A DNA stretch of 34,231 nucleotides from Pseudomonadales bacterium (GTDB lineage: Bacteria; Pseudomonadota; Gammaproteobacteria; Pseudomonadales; Azotimanducaceae): contig JAJDVW010000055.1 in the NCBI GenBank assembly GCA_022825925.1, positions 1 through 34,231 of the forward strand, in the 5' to 3' direction. The position numbers and the translations under genes were made by a program. Below, in pieces: positions 33,935-34,231 of this stretch. Each line of letters starts with the position of its first letter. The first letter of the stretch is position 1. The notes under the pieces were generated by a model. It had not been told where the DNA came from. It saw nothing but the letters and a program-made list of their open reading frames with translations, and did not search any database.

Positions 33935-33967
33935 GCTCGGCCCTCGTTTGAGTGGAGCTGGGTCGGG

Positions 33968-34231
33968 TTACTTGTCGAATTTGATGGATTTCCGCGGAAA
34001 TGTCAAGCGATTGTCGGTCATCGGCCATGGAGCCGGCCCCTTCTCCCCAAAAGCGGCGACGAATGGCGGGGACGGCGGGCGGGTGCACGTCAGATTTGTG
34101 AGATGAGGTTCATTTGCGACGGTCTTTTTGGCTGCGCGGCGCTCCCAGAAGTCGTCGAAGCGGTCGCCGAGGACGGCGCATCGCAGAGCGAGGATGGCAT
34201 TGGCGCCGTCGACGCTCCAGTGCATGCCGGC
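33968..34231 (-). mobile_element. C-terminal fragment of an insertion-sequence transposase (ISKra4-like), cut by window edge
   Basis: An open frame enters from the window edge and stops at 33968. Its first part, GMHWSVDGANAILALRCAVL, then RFDDFWERRAAK, matches the C-terminal end of transposases I associate with the ISKra4 family (W-x-x-x-GA-x-AI-x-LR, then a FW-x-x-R pattern). After about residue 35 the frame runs into a Pro/Thr-rich tail that also covers the promoter of the ubiquitin-like operon, so the genuine transposase probably ends or is truncated there. The rest of the element is outside the window. It marks an edge of the accessory block. Confidence 0.6.
33979..34006 (-). promoter_or_regulatory. 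Promoter of the ubiquitin-like operon with a palindromic operator
   Basis: On the minus strand TTGACA (34006-34001), a perfect -35, is followed after 16 nt by TCAAAT (33984-33979), a 4/6 match to the -10. The 14-bp perfect palindrome ATTTCCGCGGAAAT (34001-33988) lies between the two boxes, exactly where a repressor would block RNA polymerase. The predicted start of transcription leaves a leader of about 35-40 nt before the ATG at 33934. No regulator gene is visible nearby, so the repressor may be encoded elsewhere. Confidence 0.55.

Overview
The window is high-GC DNA (roughly 70% by eye over most of its length) from a proteobacterium, almost certainly a gammaproteobacterium. The best evidence is gene order: orn, a RhdA-type rhodanese, psd, serB, an AhpA/YtjB-like membrane gene, parC, parE, a DUF1249 gene, cpdA and a tolC-type gene lie in nearly the order I recall for the Pseudomonas psd-serB-parC-parE-cpdA-opmH neighbourhood. 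EF-P with EpmA fits the same group. Nothing in the sequence identifies a genus; an uncultured marine or host-associated lineage is only a guess.

Layout. 1-2379 (minus): a secreted protein cut by the window edge, a secreted protein joining a DotH/IcmK-like domain to a Com1-like DsbA domain, and oligoribonuclease. 2465-4077 (plus): rhodanese and phosphatidylserine decarboxylase, translationally coupled. 4090-15460: a methylamine/betaine demethylation island with two divergent arms. The minus arm encodes two FAD-GcvT dehydrogenases of the dimethylglycine/sarcosine type. The plus arm encodes a corrinoid protein, a DUF1638 protein, a small 'virulence factor'-domain protein, a methyl-THF:corrinoid methyltransferase, a RamA-like reductive activator and a non-pyrrolysine MttB-family methyltransferase. 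Together they could strip successive methyl groups from glycine betaine (or a similar quaternary amine) onto corrinoid and then tetrahydrofolate, ending at glycine. 15467-26745: housekeeping genes (epmA, efp, serB, AhpA-like, parC, parE, cpdA, DUF1249, tolC). 26765-27259: an FMN split-barrel oxidase-like protein.

27260-34231 is an accessory region with visibly lower GC. It holds a XamI-like restriction-modification pair (plus strand), then on the minus strand a tightly overlapping operon read from 33934 down to 30134: a two-domain ubiquitin-like protein, an E2-like protein, a JAB-E1 fusion, a DUF6527 protein, a two-TM protein and a pentapeptide-repeat protein. The first five genes overlap by 1-7 nt. 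The last two look like one protein split by a frameshift. A near-consensus promoter with a perfect 14-bp palindrome in its spacer precedes the operon, and an insertion-sequence transposase C-terminal fragment borders it at the window edge. This ubiquitin-like conjugation operon with an attached membrane/pentapeptide module, beside an R-M system, is the most interesting content and looks like a defence island.

Start codons are often GTG or TTG here; where I moved a start, the reason is given in the entry. No tRNA, rRNA or CRISPR array was seen.
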